From: Archangium lipolyticum
Lineage (GTDB): Bacteria; Myxococcota; Myxococcia; Myxococcales; Myxococcaceae
Length of the DNA: 64,000 bases
Direction: 5' to 3'
Assembly: GCF_024623785.1 (NCBI RefSeq)
Contig: NZ_JANKBZ010000022.1
Coordinates: forward strand, 1-64,000
Below are positions 32,126 through 41,028 of this stretch, in pieces; position 1 is the stretch's first letter; each line of letters starts with the position of its first letter. The notes under the pieces are model-generated. The model saw only the letters and a list, made by a program, of their open reading frames with translations, had not been told where the DNA came from and made no database searches. A program made the translations under genes and the position numbers.

Positions 32126-32178
32126 GGACGTTCGGCAGCTCTCCGAGCGTCCTGACTTATCGGAGCCAATCCCCAGGG

Positions 32179-32850
32179 TCAGCGCCCCTGCTGGCGACGC
32201 TCCACATCCCACCAGCCGAAGCGCATCGTCCGCTGCTCGGTGAGCTGCACCCACCCCGGGGCGTGGGCGTAGCCGCGGGGGAGCAGACCCGCGTCCAGGA
32301 GCACCCGGGCCGTCTCCTCGAAGGACCAGAAGTACAGCGTCACCTCCGTGTCCGCCGTCTGGACCCGCCGCCGGGCCTCCTCGTGCCCCTCCAGCCCCGG
32401 GCGGCGCTCCAGCACCGTGAAGAGCAGCCGCCCGCCCGGATTCAAGACCGCGGAGACGTGGCGCAGCGTCCGGCCCAGGTCATCACAGAAGTCGAGGCAC
32501 CCCACCGCCAGCGCCACGTCGAAGCGGCCGAGCTCCTCGGGGAGCGGGTCGCGGTAGCTGTGCACCCGGTACTCGCCCGAGGGCCGGCCGCTCCGCGCCC
32601 GTTCGATCATCTCGGGTGAGAGATCCACCCCCACGACCTCCACGGACGGGGCGAGCTCCCGCGTGAGCTGTCCCGGGCCGCACCCCACGTCCAACACCCG
32701 GCAGCCAGGGGCCACCACCTCCCCGAGGAACCGCTCCACCCTCCCCTCGTACCGGTGCAGCGAGGGGAAGAACGCCTCGTAGATGCCGGCGATCTCCCCG
32801 TACACCCGCCGCACGCCCTGCTCTTCCGCTTCGTCCATGACGGCGGGCAC
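32179..32850 (-). CDS. Class I SAM-dependent methyltransferase
   Basis: This protein of about 223 residues has the SAM motif [16 protein letters not shown] near residue 52, an acidic motif II ([10 protein letters not shown]) and post-motif [11 protein letters not shown]. The substrate cannot be told. It starts at GTG 32850 or ATG 32838, 1 or 13 bp after the deacetylase stop, so the two are co-transcribed; a role in envelope polysaccharide or lipid modification is possible from context only. Confidence 0.85.
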   Translation of the reverse strand: MPAVMDEAEEQGVRRVYGEIAGIYEAFFPSLHRYEGRVERFLGEVVAPGCRVLDVGCGPGQLTRELAPSVEVVGVDLSPEMIERARSGRPSGEYRVHSYRDPLPEELGRFDVALAVGCLDFCDDLGRTLRHVSAVLNPGGRLLFTVLERRPGLEGHEEARRRVQTADTEVTLYFWSFEETARVLLDAGLLPRGYAHAPGWVQLTEQRTMRFGWWDVERRQQGR

Positions 32851-32851
32851 T

Positions 32852-33571
32852 CTACCCGCCGCCGAGCGCCAGCAGCTCGGACACCGTCACGAACCGGTAC
32901 CCCTGCGCCCGCAGCCGCCCCAGGACGATGTCCACGGCCTTCACCGTCCCCGGCTTCTCCTGTCCTCCATCGTGGAACAGGATGATGGAGCCCGGCCTCA
33001 CCGCCTCCATCACCCGAGACGTCAGCAGCTCCACGTCCTGCTCCGCGTCGTCCCTGGGCACCACGTCGAAGGTGATGTGCTTGCGACCGCTCCGGGACAG
33101 CAGCCAGGGCAGCACCACCAGCTTCTTGCCGTTCGGCGCCCGGAAGAGGAGCTCCCCCTCCACCCCCAACCCCCGCAGCAGCGCGTCCGTCCTGTCGAGC
33201 TCCTCCCTCACATAGGACGGCGATTTGAAGATCAGCCGGCGGTGCGAATACGAGTGGTTGCCCAGCTGGTGCCCCTCGGCCAGCACCCTCGCCGCCAGCT
33301 CCCGGTGACGCTCGATGTTGCGGCCCACCATGAAGAAGCTGGCCCTCACCCCGTGCCGTTTCAGGATGTCGAGGATGGCCTCCGTCTGACCCGGCCTCGG
33401 CCCGTCATCGAACGTCAGCGCCACCACCTTCTCGGAGGTCTCCACCCGGGCGTGCAGCTCGCCGAAGAGCTGGAACGTCCATGACCTCGAGAGCTGCCAC
33501 AGCCCCACCAGCAGCCCCAGCACCACCAGCGGCGTCCCGACCGCCCAACGCACCCAGCGCTTCCTGTCCAT
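32852..33571 (-). CDS. Membrane-anchored polysaccharide deacetylase (NodB domain)
   Basis: This 239-residue protein has an N-terminal membrane anchor (VGTPLVVLGLLVGLWQL) and a NodB-type carbohydrate esterase 4 domain: catalytic TFDDGPRPG, zinc-binding HSYSH, FRAPNG and ILFHDGG. It should remove acetyl groups from N-acetylglucosamine-type polymers or peptidoglycan outside the inner membrane. Confidence 0.92.
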   Translation of the reverse strand: MDRKRWVRWAVGTPLVVLGLLVGLWQLSRSWTFQLFGELHARVETSEKVVALTFDDGPRPGQTEAILDILKRHGVRASFFMVGRNIERHRELAARVLAEGHQLGNHSYSHRRLIFKSPSYVREELDRTDALLRGLGVEGELLFRAPNGKKLVVLPWLLSRSGRKHITFDVVPRDDAEQDVELLTSRVMEAVRPGSIILFHDGGQEKPGTVKAVDIVLGRLRAQGYRFVTVSELLALGGG

Positions 33572-34002
33572 CCCCGGACCTCACTGCAGGGGCCGATCCG
33601 TCCAGAAGCCACCTCCGGGCCCTCTTTTCGTGGCGGAACGGACGCGTTGTGCGTGGGCACGGAGACACTCCGTGGCCCTCCGCCCTCGATTCGGGGGCTC
33701 AAACCCCTGGGTCAAACCCACCAGATGAGTCACAATCGACACCTTGCCGGGAAATACCCCTCGAAAAGTCGCCCAAGGTAGACAAGAGACGCACAAAACA
33801 GGCCATTTTTCCAGGGTCTCCACACAAAAATGACTAGTTTTGATCTTCTTCTTTTTGACCTACGCGGAAAAATCCGCTAGAACTACTCATGTCGACGCGA
33901 AACAGGGTGTCCGCACGAACCCGCCCCCGCGCCGATGTCCTTCGCGGACTTCACATCCCCCCATGTGGCGGTGTCGGAAACGACCCAGCAGGAGACGGAG
34001 CC
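33572..34002. other. Intergenic region with one promoter
   Basis: No gene is visible in these 431 bp. The right part is unusually AT-rich for this genome (33770-33885) and holds the promoter described at 33855. The left part is ordinary high-GC DNA between divergent genes. Confidence 0.6.
33855..33883 (+). promoter_or_regulatory. Sigma-70-type promoter with an operator in the spacer
   Basis: TTGACC and TAGAAC are separated by exactly 17 bp. The spacer contains a perfect inverted repeat, GCGGA-AAAA-TCCGC (33864-33877). A protein bound here would block RNA polymerase. Confidence 0.6.
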
Positions 34003-34758
34003 ATGAAGCAGGTCATGAAGCGGATCGAAGAGAACAAGCGGGCCCTGGCGGCAACGGAGCTGATGACGTTCATCCAGAACCGCGACATCGACGCCCGCAA
34101 GCGGTTCAGCTTCGTGCCCTGCATGGCTCCGTTCGTCATGGGCTTTTCGGACGTCAACAAGTACGCCCTCCGGGATGACGGCTCGGACGATCCCGTCCAG
34201 CAGATGATCAACGTCCACAGCCGCGAGGACGATCACCACTGGGGCATGTACCTCAAGGATCTGCGGACGCTGGAGCTGAACTCCAGCATGGATCTCAATG
34301 GCGCTCTGCGGTTGCTCTGGGGGGAGGACCGCAAGAAGACCCGCCAGACGATCTACGGATTGATGGGGCTCATCGAGGACACCAACCCGCGCGTGCGCAT
34401 GGCGATCGTGGAGGCCATCGAGGCCACGGGAGACGTGGCGTTCACCCGGTTCAGCGAGCTGGCGCTCGAGTACGAGAAGGCGACGGGCGAGGAGCTCGCC
34501 TACTTCGGCAAGCTCCACAAGGATCTGGAGAGCGGCCACGCCATGGGCACCGAGGACGTCGAGGCGAAGCTCGCGGACATCGCGCTGACGGAGGAGGAGG
34601 AGAAGAAGGCGCTCACCCTGGTGGACGCGGTCTTCGAGCTCTTCACCGACATGTTCGCGGAGTGGATGGCCTACGCCCAGAGCAGCACGAAGGCGCGGAC
34701 CACCAACAAGGTCCAGGTCGCCGTGACGGTGAAGACGCAGAAGGCCCTCTCCGCCTAG
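34003..34758 (+). CDS. Putative heme-oxygenase/TENA-fold protein (possible diiron or redox enzyme)
   Basis: This 251-residue, mostly alpha-helical protein has no signal peptide. Acidic and His-rich helices stand out: INVHSREDDHHWGMYL near residue 70, ALEYEKATGEELAYF and KLHKDLESGHAMG. These resemble the ligand helices of heme-oxygenase-like iron enzymes, but I cannot name a family with confidence. The ATG at 34003 has GGAGACGGAG upstream; an in-frame ATG at 33889 coincides with the predicted transcript start but would add an unlikely basic and Pro/Gly-rich leader. It is controlled by the palindromic promoter at 33855 and converges on the V4R-like gene. Confidence 0.6.
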   Translation: MKQVMKRIEENKRALAATELMTFIQNRDIDARKRFSFVPCMAPFVMGFSDVNKYALRDDGSDDPVQQMINVHSREDDHHWGMYLKDLRTLELNSSMDLNGALRLLWGEDRKKTRQTIYGLMGLIEDTNPRVRMAIVEAIEATGDVAFTRFSELALEYEKATGEELAYFGKLHKDLESGHAMGTEDVEAKLADIALTEEEEKKALTLVDAVFELFTDMFAEWMAYAQSSTKARTTNKVQVAVTVKTQKALSA

Positions 34759-34769
34759 GGCCTGGAGCG

Positions 34770-35366
34770 TTACCGCCAGGAGATGTTGTAGGTGCAGCTC
34801 TCGGCCCCGCGCGAGCGGCATCCGTTGGGCGAGTGCACCACCGTGGCGGAGGTCTCGAAGCGCTGCGCCATCGCGGTCAGGATGCCCTCGTCGAAGGCGC
34901 ACGGATACGGCCCGTCGCACCGGCTGACGATGAGCTTCTTGGTCGGCATGCGCTCGTAGCCGTAGTGACCGATGCCCTCACGCATCTCCCCGGTCTGGGG
35001 CGAGAACAGGGCCTGGCCCTTGATGCCGTGATTCATGTGGTAGGCGACGTCGATCGACCGGATGCCCGAGTCGATGTCCACCACGGAAGGGGGGAACACG
35101 GCGTTCTTGGGAATGGACATCCCCGCCTGCTTCAGCGTGTAGACACCGAACTCCTTGCCGATGCGCTCGAAGGCCCGCAGGAACTGGTTGAGCGAATACC
35201 AGCGATTCTTCTCGAAGGTGACCATCCCGTCCTTGCCTTCGGTCCCCAGACGCTCATCCAGGAGGATCCGGCTCGCGAGCAGGGTGAAGGCCGCGAAGCC
35301 ATCCTTGATGCACTCCAGGTTGCTGCCCAGCACGTCAATGTTCTTGAGATTCTCTTGGTTCCACAT
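34770..35366 (-). CDS. Small-molecule-binding V4R/HNOB-like protein
   Basis: This 198-residue soluble protein has a C-terminus (NGCRSRGAESCTYNISW) with the spaced Cys pair and aromatic ending seen in 4-vinyl-reductase (V4R) and related ligand-binding domains. The N-terminal part (LECIKDGFAAFTLLASRIL) is helical. V4R domains often sense small hydrophobic ligands and are usually fused to regulators; here the domain is alone. The start at 35366 is the ATG closest to the folded region; an extension upstream is possible. Confidence 0.5.
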   Translation of the reverse strand: MWNQENLKNIDVLGSNLECIKDGFAAFTLLASRILLDERLGTEGKDGMVTFEKNRWYSLNQFLRAFERIGKEFGVYTLKQAGMSIPKNAVFPPSVVDIDSGIRSIDVAYHMNHGIKGQALFSPQTGEMREGIGHYGYERMPTKKLIVSRCDGPYPCAFDEGILTAMAQRFETSATVVHSPNGCRSRGAESCTYNISWR

Positions 35367-35474
35367 GGTCGAGGAGGGTCCTACTCGGGGGGAGAGAAAG
35401 GGAGGGAATTCCAGCACATCGTAGTGAAGACACCAAACGCGCGGCCACGTCCGCGGATGCCGTGTCTGATACCT

Positions 35475-35822
35475 CTAGTTGGGTCGCGTGGGTTTGGAGG
35501 AAGGAGCCGCTGTTTCGCTCGAATGCTCGGCCAGGGTGGACTCGTCCGTCACCGGGGACTCGAAACAGGTGGCCACCATGTGGCCCGAGTCATCCGTGGC
35601 GGCACTGCGCACCACCACCATGGACGTCGGGGGCACCTGCATGTCCGGGATGCTCACCTCGATGACATCTCCCGCCTGCACCCGCAGGTGGGTCCTCAGC
35701 AGGCAGCCGCCCACGGAGGCATTGATGACCTCCGCTTCCACCTCCTCGGAGCCGAACCGGAGAAGGGCGCGCAGCCGCAAGGGGTAGCGCCGGAAGCGGC
35801 GCCGCTCCTGTTCGGAGGACAT
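35475..35822 (-). CDS. PilZ domain protein (c-di-GMP receptor)
   Basis: This 115-residue protein has the c-di-GMP motif RRFRRYPLR (RxxxR) at the N-terminus and NASVGG (N/DxSxxG) about 25 residues later, so binding is likely kept. A low-complexity Ser/Pro tail follows. The ATG at 35822 has AGGAGA upstream. It lies 77 bp after the PilT/PilU-like gene on the same strand, so second-messenger control of that motor is plausible. Confidence 0.9.
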   Translation of the reverse strand: MSSEQERRRFRRYPLRLRALLRFGSEEVEAEVINASVGGCLLRTHLRVQAGDVIEVSIPDMQVPPTSMVVVRSAATDDSGHMVATCFESPVTDESTLAEHSSETAAPSSKPTRPN

Positions 35823-35899
35823 GCATTCTCCTGGGACGAGGGGCAATCCTGGCATCCTAGCCCATTCCCACCGCGTGACGTCCAGCCAGGGGGGCCCAC

Positions 35900-36973
35900 T
35901 CACTCGAACTCGAGCGCTCGCTGGAAATCCGCGGGGTTGGTCGCCGCGCTCTGCGCCGTCTCCAGGGAGATGACGCCCTGGCGGTAGAGCTGGCTCAGGT
36001 GCTGATCGAAGGACTGCATGCCGAACATGTCCCGGCCCTTCTCGATGACGTCCTTGAGCTCGCTCGTCCGGTCCTCGCGGATGTACTGCTCCACCGACTT
36101 GGTCTGGACCATGATCTCCAGCGCCACCGTGCGCCCCTTGCCGTCCGCCTTCGGCAGCAGCCGCTGCGAGACGGTGGCGCGCAGGCTGTCGGCCAGGCGC
36201 ATGCGCACCATCGCCTGCTCCTCGGCCGGGAACACCGACACCAGGCGGTTGATGGTCCTCGAGGCGTCCGTCGTGTGCACCGTGGACAGCACCAGGTGGC
36301 CCGTCTCCGACGCCTTGAGCGCGATGTCGATCGTCTCCGTGTCGCGCATCTCGCCCACCAGGATGACGTCCGGGTCCTGACGCAGCGCGGCGCGCAGCGC
36401 GATGGCGAAGTTCTCCGTGTCCGGGCCGATCTCCCGCTGGGAGATGGAGGACTTGATGTTCTTGTAGATGAACTCGACCGGGTCCTCGATGGTGAGGATG
36501 TGCAGGTTCTCGGAGCGGTTGATGTGGTCGATCATCGCCGCGAGCGTCGAGCTCTTGCCCGAGCCCGTGGCCCCCGTCACCAGCACCAGGCCGCGATCAT
36601 TGCCGGCGATCGTCTTGAGCACCTGCGGCAGCCCCAGCCCGTCGATGGTGGGGATCTCGTCCGGGATGATGCGCAGGATGCAGGCCAGCGTGCCCCGCTG
36701 CCGGTAGATGTTCACCCGGAACCGCGCCACCCCCGGCAGGCCATAGGAGGTGTCGTACTCCTGCAGGCTGTCGATCTGGGTCTTCGTCAGCGGATCCTGA
36801 ACGATGTGGAGCGCCACCTGCCGGGTGTGGTCCGGATGCAGCTTCTCCATCTTCAGTGGCCGCAGCACCCCGTTGACCCGATAGATGGGGGGATCGCCGG
36901 GCCGGAAGTGGATGTCCGAGGCGCCATTCTGCACGCCGACCGTGAGCAGCTTGTTGAGCGTTGCCTGATCCAG
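35900..36973 (-). CDS. PilT/PilU-type pilus retraction ATPase
   Basis: This hexameric secretion-type ATPase of about 357 residues has ASDIHFRPGDPP, Walker A GATGSGKSS, an Asp box (EDPVEFIY), Walker B (DVILVGEMRD), a His box (STVHTTDA) and a C-terminus (GMQSFDQHLSQLY) closer to PilU than to the main PilT; the AIRNLIRE motif of PilT is replaced by SVEQYIRE. The first ordinary start (GTG 36934) would cut off the conserved N-terminal helix. A CTG at 36973 with AGAGAGG 8 nt upstream keeps it and gives DQATLNKLLTVGVQNG, so I place the start there. It probably drives type IV pilus retraction. Confidence 0.88.
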   Translation of the reverse strand: MDQATLNKLLTVGVQNGASDIHFRPGDPPIYRVNGVLRPLKMEKLHPDHTRQVALHIVQDPLTKTQIDSLQEYDTSYGLPGVARFRVNIYRQRGTLACILRIIPDEIPTIDGLGLPQVLKTIAGNDRGLVLVTGATGSGKSSTLAAMIDHINRSENLHILTIEDPVEFIYKNIKSSISQREIGPDTENFAIALRAALRQDPDVILVGEMRDTETIDIALKASETGHLVLSTVHTTDASRTINRLVSVFPAEEQAMVRMRLADSLRATVSQRLLPKADGKGRTVALEIMVQTKSVEQYIREDRTSELKDVIEKGRDMFGMQSFDQHLSQLYRQGVISLETAQSAATNPADFQRALEFE

Positions 36974-37178
36974 GGGGATGACCTCTCTCGCCGGTGGCGG
37001 ATTCTAGGCGAAAGCCCCCCACCCGGGCCAAGAACCTGCCAGGGCGCCCTACCCGCCCTCCCCCTCGGACCCTTCCCCGGGTTTCACCGTTCCGTCACAC
37101 TGGCCGCCGCTGGTACGCGTTAGTGGATCGGGATAGGAGCCTCCCCACCAGCCAGGCTCGGTCGAGGAGAGATTCACC

Positions 37179-37571
37179 CTGTTCCAAGTCAAGGTCGACA
37201 GGTCTCGGGCAGTCGTGGAAGTCACCCTGGAAGGGAGCATCCGCCCGGACGAGATGCGGCAGTTCGTCGAGCAGTCCGTGGAAGCCATCCGCGACCTCGC
37301 GGCCCAGGGGCGGGTCGTGAAATCCCTCGCGGACCTGCGCCAGTTCCGCGCCGCCTCGCTCGAGGCGACGGAGATCCTCCGCCAGGGCCAGCAGGCCGCC
37401 ATGCAGGCGGGCATGAAGCGCATCGCCGAGCTCGTCGGCAGTGAGCTCGCCTCGCTCCAGCTCAACCGTGTCGCGCGCGCCAGCGGCATGGACCGCATCC
37501 TCCGCCGCTTCGACAACGAGCAGGCCGCCCGGCAATGGCTCGAGAGCGAAGACGCGCTCGACAGGGTCTGA
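37179..37571 (+). CDS. STAS/SpoIIAA-like protein
   Basis: This protein of about 130 residues has a STAS-like start (FQVKVDRSRAVVEVTLEG), a helical middle (PDEMRQFVEQSVEAIRDLA), SLADLRQFRAASLEAT and a C-terminal helix (EQAARQWLES). A GTG at 37215 would remove the first strand; an in-frame CTG at 37179 with GAGGAGA 8 nt upstream restores it and is my choice. Such proteins often take part in signalling or anti-anti-sigma switches. The stop is one base from the convergent menE stop. Confidence 0.7.
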   Translation: MFQVKVDRSRAVVEVTLEGSIRPDEMRQFVEQSVEAIRDLAAQGRVVKSLADLRQFRAASLEATEILRQGQQAAMQAGMKRIAELVGSELASLQLNRVARASGMDRILRRFDNEQAARQWLESEDALDRV

Positions 37572-37572
37572 G

Positions 37573-39015
37573 TCAGGCCGACAGCGCCCGCTCGCGCAGC
37601 ACCGTCCGCTCCAGCTTGCCCATGGCGTTGCGGGGCAAGGTCTCGATGGCCAGGAAGCGGGCCGGCACCTTGAAGCCCGCGAGGGACTCCCGGCACCACG
37701 CCCCCAGGTCCTCCGGCAGTGAGGCCCCGCCGCGCATCGCCACGAAGGCCACGGGAATCTCGCCCCAGCGCGCGTCCGGGACTCCCACCACCGCCGCCTC
37801 CTGCACCGCCGGGTGCGAGGCAAGGACCGCCTCCAGCTCCGCCGGATAGATGTTCTCCCCGCCCCGGACGATCAGGTCCGTCCGCCTCGACAGCACCGTG
37901 AGGCGCCCCCGCTCGTCCAGCATCCCCATGTCCTTCGTCCTCAGCCACCCGTCCCTCAGCGCCTCGCGCGTGGCCTCCGGCCGGTTCAGGTAGCCCGCCA
38001 TCACCGTCGGACCGCGGACCTCGATGTCCCCTTCCCTCCCCGGACCCAGGACCTCGCCCTCGGGGCTCACGATGCGGACCTCCATCCCCGGCAGCGGCCG
38101 GCCCGCCGTACGCCCGTCCGATTCGTCCGGGTGCTCCGTCGTCACCTGCGAGCAGGCCTCCGTAAGGCCGTACGTCTGGAGCGCCAGGATCCCCGCCGCC
38201 CGCGCTCGCGCCAGCAGCGGCGCCGGTACAGGCCCTCCGCCGATCAGCGCCAGCCGGAACGTGGCCGGCACCGGCCGGTCCTTCCGCGCGTCCAGCACGC
38301 GCTCCAGTGTCGTCGCCACGAAGCTCGCGTGGGTGACGCCCTCCTCGTCGATGGCCCGGTTCGTGTCCTCCGCCTCGAAGCGCTCCCGCAGGACGAGGCA
38401 TCCCCCGTCGTATGCCGTGCGCGTCAGCATCGCCAGGCCCCCCACGTGGAAGAGCGGCAGCGTCCCCAGCCAGCGCGGCCCCGGGTACGCCCCCAGGTTC
38501 CCCTCCGAGCCCCTCGCCGAGGCCCGGAAGTTCCCCTCCGTCAGGATCGCCCCCTTCGGCCGGCCCGTCGTCCCCGAGGTGAAGAGGATGACCCGCGGTG
38601 TCTTCGTCCCGAGGGGCAGGTCGTCGGGTGAGGCGGAGTGTGCCGTGTCGGCGAAGGACTCCAGCGGCTCCGCCCCCGGAAGGCGCTCCGCGAGCGCACC
38701 GAGCGCCAGTGTGAGCCTCGGGGCCACGTCCTCGACCAGAGGCTGGAGCTCCGCCCGGGTGAGCCTCGCGTTGAGCGGCGCCAGCACCCCGCCCAGTCTC
38801 CCGAGTGCGAAGAAGAGGTGTGCCACCGCCGCGTGGTTCGTCGCCAGCAGTGCCACCCGCTCCCCTGCTTTCACGCCTCGTGACTGGAGCGCGGATACCC
38901 ACCGGCCTATCCCCGCGTCCAGCTCTCGATACGTCCACCGTTCTCCCGCGAAGGTGAGCGCCAGCGCCTCTGGATGCCGCTCGGCACCCGCTCGGATGGG
39001 ACACGTCCACTTCAT
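37573..39015 (-). CDS. menE: o-Succinylbenzoate-CoA ligase
   Basis: This 480-residue AMP-forming ligase has the P-loop FTSGTTGRPKGA, the A5 region TYGLTEACSQV, DGWLRTKDMG and the C-terminal Lys motif (PRNAMGKLERT). It activates o-succinylbenzoate for ring closure by MenB, whose gene is not in the window. The ATG at 39015 overlaps the menC stop (ATGA); a longer frame upstream lies inside menC and is not supported. It is the last gene of the men operon. Confidence 0.94.
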   Translation of the reverse strand: MKWTCPIRAGAERHPEALALTFAGERWTYRELDAGIGRWVSALQSRGVKAGERVALLATNHAAVAHLFFALGRLGGVLAPLNARLTRAELQPLVEDVAPRLTLALGALAERLPGAEPLESFADTAHSASPDDLPLGTKTPRVILFTSGTTGRPKGAILTEGNFRASARGSEGNLGAYPGPRWLGTLPLFHVGGLAMLTRTAYDGGCLVLRERFEAEDTNRAIDEEGVTHASFVATTLERVLDARKDRPVPATFRLALIGGGPVPAPLLARARAAGILALQTYGLTEACSQVTTEHPDESDGRTAGRPLPGMEVRIVSPEGEVLGPGREGDIEVRGPTVMAGYLNRPEATREALRDGWLRTKDMGMLDERGRLTVLSRRTDLIVRGGENIYPAELEAVLASHPAVQEAAVVGVPDARWGEIPVAFVAMRGGASLPEDLGAWCRESLAGFKVPARFLAIETLPRNAMGKLERTVLRERALSA

Positions 39016-40091
39016 CCGCTCACCCCCAGGCCCGGCTTCCTCGGAAGGGTGATGCGGCCTCGCACCGGACGGAATGGGTGGTTCTCTGGCTCGTTCTTGA
39101 AGAGGTGCCCCACCCCGAGCCCCGACGCGTACCTCCCCGACGGCAGCGCCGCCGCCACGTGGGCCGCTCCCGCTCGGGCGATCACCCCGTCCAGTGAGCT
39201 CGTCACGTATGCGTCCATGCCTCTTCTCGCTGCCTCTCGTGCCACCGCGAGCGTCGGTAACAGGCCCCCCAACACCATCGGCTTGAGCACCAGGATTCCC
39301 ACCGTTCGCGGGTGGGTCAGGAGCTTCTGGAGGAGCTCCGGGAACGCCAGCGACTCGTCCGCCGCCAGCGGGCACGGGGCGCGCTCGCACAGCCGGAACA
39401 GTGCATCGGGATCTTCCGCCGCCACCGGCTGCTCGCACAGCTCGAGCCCGTAGCCGCTCAGGGACTCCAGCGCTAGCAGCGCCTCCGGTTCCTTCCAGCC
39501 TCCGTTCGCGTCCACTCGCAGTCGGATGTCTGGACCGACCGCTTCGCGTACCGCGGACAGTCTCGCCGCGTCTTCATCCAGCGGGCGACCCGCTACCTTC
39601 ACCTTCAGCGTCGTGTAGCCCTCCGCCACCGCTCGTCTCGCTTCCTCCGCGAGCGCTTCCGCTCCCTGCGCCCCAAGCAGCGCGTTGACCTGCACCTCTC
39701 CTCGCGCCTCGGCGCTCAGCAGGTGGCTCAGCGGGATTCCCTCGCGCTGGGATTGGAGATCCAGGAGCGCTTGCTCGATTGCGTGTCTGGCCGCGGGGGT
39801 GTTCGCGTGTAGACCCTCACCCCAACCCTCTCCCAGAGGGAGAGGGGGCATACACGGGTTCAATCCACGGCTCAGGTTCGACAGGTACTGCTCCAGGGCT
39901 TGTTCGCACTCGATTGCTGATTCCGTGCCGAACTCCCTCAACGGCATCGCCTCGCCTTGACCGACACGCCCCTCCTCGTCCCTCAGGCTCACCACGAAGC
40001 CTTCTCGCGCTTCGTACGTGCCTCTCGCCGTCTTCAGCGGGTGCACCATCTCCAGCTTCAACCGCTGGATGGATGCCTCCGTGATGCGCAT
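39012..40091 (-). CDS. menC: o-Succinylbenzoate synthase, with an in-frame REP insertion
   Basis: This 359-residue enolase-superfamily enzyme has the KxK pair (LKVKVAG), metal ligands in VDANGG, ELCEQP and AADESLA, and LVLKPM with the second catalytic Lys. It dehydrates SHCHC to o-succinylbenzoate. Residues about 80-93 (CMPPLPLGEGWGEGL) are encoded by a copy of the dispersed REP-like repeat, lying in a loop between the capping domain's early strand and helix. The reading frame is kept, so the protein is probably active. Confidence 0.94.
   Translation of the reverse strand: MRITEASIQRLKLEMVHPLKTARGTYEAREGFVVSLRDEEGRVGQGEAMPLREFGTESAIECEQALEQYLSNLSRGLNPCMPPLPLGEGWGEGLHANTPAARHAIEQALLDLQSQREGIPLSHLLSAEARGEVQVNALLGAQGAEALAEEARRAVAEGYTTLKVKVAGRPLDEDAARLSAVREAVGPDIRLRVDANGGWKEPEALLALESLSGYGLELCEQPVAAEDPDALFRLCERAPCPLAADESLAFPELLQKLLTHPRTVGILVLKPMVLGGLLPTLAVAREAARRGMDAYVTSSLDGVIARAGAAHVAAALPSGRYASGLGVGHLFKNEPENHPFRPVRGRITLPRKPGLGVSG
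39813..39848. repeat. REP-like repeat, copy B (inside menC)
   Basis: ACCCTCACCCCAACCCTCTC continues into CCAGAGGGAGAGGG, the same unit as copies A and D in inverse orientation. Its length keeps menC in frame; on the coding strand it reads PLPLGEGWGEG. Confidence 0.85.
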
Positions 40092-40095
40092 CGGC

Positions 40096-41007
40096 TCACC
40101 TCAGCAGCAGGCCCACCGAGAACAGCACCCCGAACACCAGTTGCAGTCTCGCCGTCCCTCCCAGCGCCGGGTTCAATGCCGCCCCCTTCTCCCCCATCAC
40201 CAGCTTCAACGGCGCCACCGCCACCGGCACGCTCAGCAGCGCCAGCAACACCCACGGGCTCGCCAGCCCCAGGGCCCACATCGCCACCGGCGTCGCGTAG
40301 GCCGCCATCAGCAGCACCACGTACTCCGCCTTGCCCGCCGTCGACCCCAACCGCACCACCAGCGTCCTCTTGCCCGCCTTCGTGTCCGTCGTCTCGTCCC
40401 GCAGGTTGTTCACCACCAGCAGCGCCGTACCGATCGCCCCCACCGGAATCGCCGCCCACCACGCCGCCGGGCTCACCGTCAGCGCCTGCACGTAGAACGT
40501 CCCCGGCACCGCCACCAACCCGAAGAACACGAAGACGAACACGTCTCCCAATCCGTTGTACGCCAGCGGGAACGGGCCTCCCGTGTACGCGTACCCCGCG
40601 AGCACCGACGCCAGCCCGATCGCCACGATCGGCCACCCTCCCACCACCACCAGGTAGATGCCCGTCACCACCGCCAGCCCGAAGCACAGCAGCGCACTCG
40701 CCAGCACCGTCCCCGGCGCGATCAGCCCGCTCTGCGTCACCCGCTTCGGCCCCAGCCGCTCCTCCGTGTCCGCCCCCTTCTTGAAGTCGTAATAGTCGTT
40801 CGTCAGGTTCGTGCCGATCTGGATCAGCATCGCGCCCACCAGCGCCGCCAATGCCGGCAGCCAGCGGCCCACGCCCAGTCCGTACGCCAGCGCCGTCCCC
40901 ACCATCACCGGCACCAGCGCCGCCGTCAGCGTCTTCGGCCGCGCCGCCATCAACCACGTCTTCAAGGTGGGGCGAGGTGCCTCCACCACGGGTGCAATCG
41001 CGTTCAT
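40096..41007 (-). CDS. menA: 1,4-Dihydroxy-2-naphthoate polyprenyltransferase
   Basis: This 303-residue UbiA-family membrane protein has about eight hydrophobic segments and the prenyl-diphosphate motif NLTNDYYDFKKGAD, with a second Asp-rich loop NNLRDETTDTKAGK. It joins the isoprenoid tail to the naphthoate ring in the inner membrane and makes demethylmenaquinone, the substrate of MenG (45969). It ends 4 bp before menC. Confidence 0.96.
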   Translation of the reverse strand: MNAIAPVVEAPRPTLKTWLMAARPKTLTAALVPVMVGTALAYGLGVGRWLPALAALVGAMLIQIGTNLTNDYYDFKKGADTEERLGPKRVTQSGLIAPGTVLASALLCFGLAVVTGIYLVVVGGWPIVAIGLASVLAGYAYTGGPFPLAYNGLGDVFVFVFFGLVAVPGTFYVQALTVSPAAWWAAIPVGAIGTALLVVNNLRDETTDTKAGKRTLVVRLGSTAGKAEYVVLLMAAYATPVAMWALGLASPWVLLALLSVPVAVAPLKLVMGEKGAALNPALGGTARLQLVFGVLFSVGLLLR

Positions 41008-41028
41008 GGGATGACTCGTTCCCGGGAG

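Noticed and set aside
33889-34002. Leaderless 38-residue N-terminal extension of the heme-oxygenase-like protein
   Set aside because: The ATG lies at the predicted transcript start, but the encoded segment is basic and Pro/Gly-rich with no fold, and the ATG at 34003 has a proper ribosome binding site.
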